From positions 1-64,000 of the forward strand of contig CAMJQW010000006.1 of assembly GCA_946408125.1 (NCBI GenBank): a stretch of DNA of 64,000 bases, written 5' to 3'. The notes below the pieces were generated by a model. The model was given only the letters and a program-made list of their open reading frames with translations, ran no database searches and had not been told where the DNA came from. Every line of letters begins with the position of its first letter. Position 1 is the first letter of the stretch. Below, one piece after another: positions 63,842 to 64,000 of the stretch. The position numbers and the translations under genes were made by a program. This DNA is from an uncultured Fibrobacter sp. (GTDB lineage: Bacteria > Fibrobacterota > Fibrobacteria > Fibrobacterales > Fibrobacteraceae).

Positions 63842-64000
63842 TTATGCGTCGAACTTGTAGCCCGCCCCGCGGATGGAAAGGATGATTTTCGGGTTCGCCT
63901 GGTCGTCTTCGAGCTTTTTGCGCAGGTTCACGATGTGGTTGTCGATGGTGCGGGTGGAGGGCATGTTGTCGGGGGTGTAGCCCCAGATGTCCTGGAGCAG
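63842..64000 (-). CDS. OmpR-family response regulator, C-terminal part
   Basis: The last 52 codons of a gene entering from the window edge. 'LLQDIWGYTPDN', 'STRTIDNHIVNLRKKLEDD' and 'ILSIRGAGYKFDA' are the recognition helix and C-terminal wing of an OmpR/PhoB-type winged-helix domain. The receiver domain and partner kinase lie outside the window. It is upstream of, and probably in operon with, the propeller protein. Confidence 0.9.
   Translation of the reverse strand: MLQDIWGYTPDNMPSTRTIDNHIVNLRKKLEDDQANPKIILSIRGAGYKFDA

Overview
This is bacterial chromosomal DNA, and several independent signs point to Fibrobacter (phylum Fibrobacterota). There are two lipoproteins of the Fibrobacter succinogenes major paralogous (FISUMP, TIGR02145) type with Ser-rich linkers, a TIGR02147-family regulator paired with a lipoprotein, a secreted GH74 xyloglucanase, a bL38-type mini ribosomal protein as seen in the FCB superphylum, and proteins with C-terminal tails resembling type IX secretion sorting domains. 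All calls come from reading the sequence and translations; no database search was run.

Layout. 1-4.5 kb: start of argF, bL38, dusA divergent from an aspartoacylase-like gene, an acidic orphan protein, a HAD phosphatase and a small exported coiled-coil protein. 4.6-6.7 kb: an orphan HigA-type antitoxin, a FISUMP lipoprotein, and a 700-base non-coding stretch with hairpins and tRNA-Gly(CCC). 6.7-15.7 kb: GH74, putP, cysK, the lipoprotein/TIGR02147 pair, rubrerythrin and a second FISUMP lipoprotein. 15.8-21.6 kb: polyamine genes (carboxynorspermidine synthase, speA), then two GT2 glycosyltransferases and a degenerate GGDEF membrane protein. 21.7-26.6 kb: nudC, der-plsY-gpsA and a flippase-like protein. 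26.6-31.5 kb: LamG lipoprotein, GT2, and rmd-gmd for GDP-deoxyhexose. 31.6-41.4 kb: dnaE-lpxB, mutL, an orphan protein, a structured small RNA candidate and thrC. 41.4-48.4 kb: NSS transporter, a lipoprotein/outer-membrane barrel pair, and a DUF4912 protein with a GH57 branching enzyme. 48.4-56.4 kb (minus): a UbiD decarboxylase fused in frame to a secreted metalloprotease, an SRPBCC-like protein, GT32 and GT4 glycosyltransferases, and a decayed primase-helicase. 56.5-64 kb: ruvC with two peptidoglycan peptidases, pssA, a solute-binding lipoprotein, and a beta-propeller protein behind an OmpR-type regulator.

The genes serve cell-envelope assembly (lpxB, plsY, gpsA, pssA, sugar-nucleotide and glycosyltransferase genes, murein peptidases), DNA maintenance (dnaE, mutL, ruvC) and plant-polysaccharide use (GH74), with many exported lipoproteins. 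No phage, transposon or CRISPR was seen.

Most notable: (1) eleven genes have a TAnATT-like box 6-8 bases before the start codon and no Shine-Dalgarno, suggesting leaderless mRNAs; (2) the same box lies 6-7 bases before a 126-nt nested-helix RNA at 39802-39927 ending in a strong terminator; (3) the UbiD-metalloprotease fusion has a signal-peptide-like segment at its junction; (4) the primase-helicase has lost key Toprim and Walker A residues yet heads a glycosyltransferase operon; (5) MutL lacks its endonuclease motifs.
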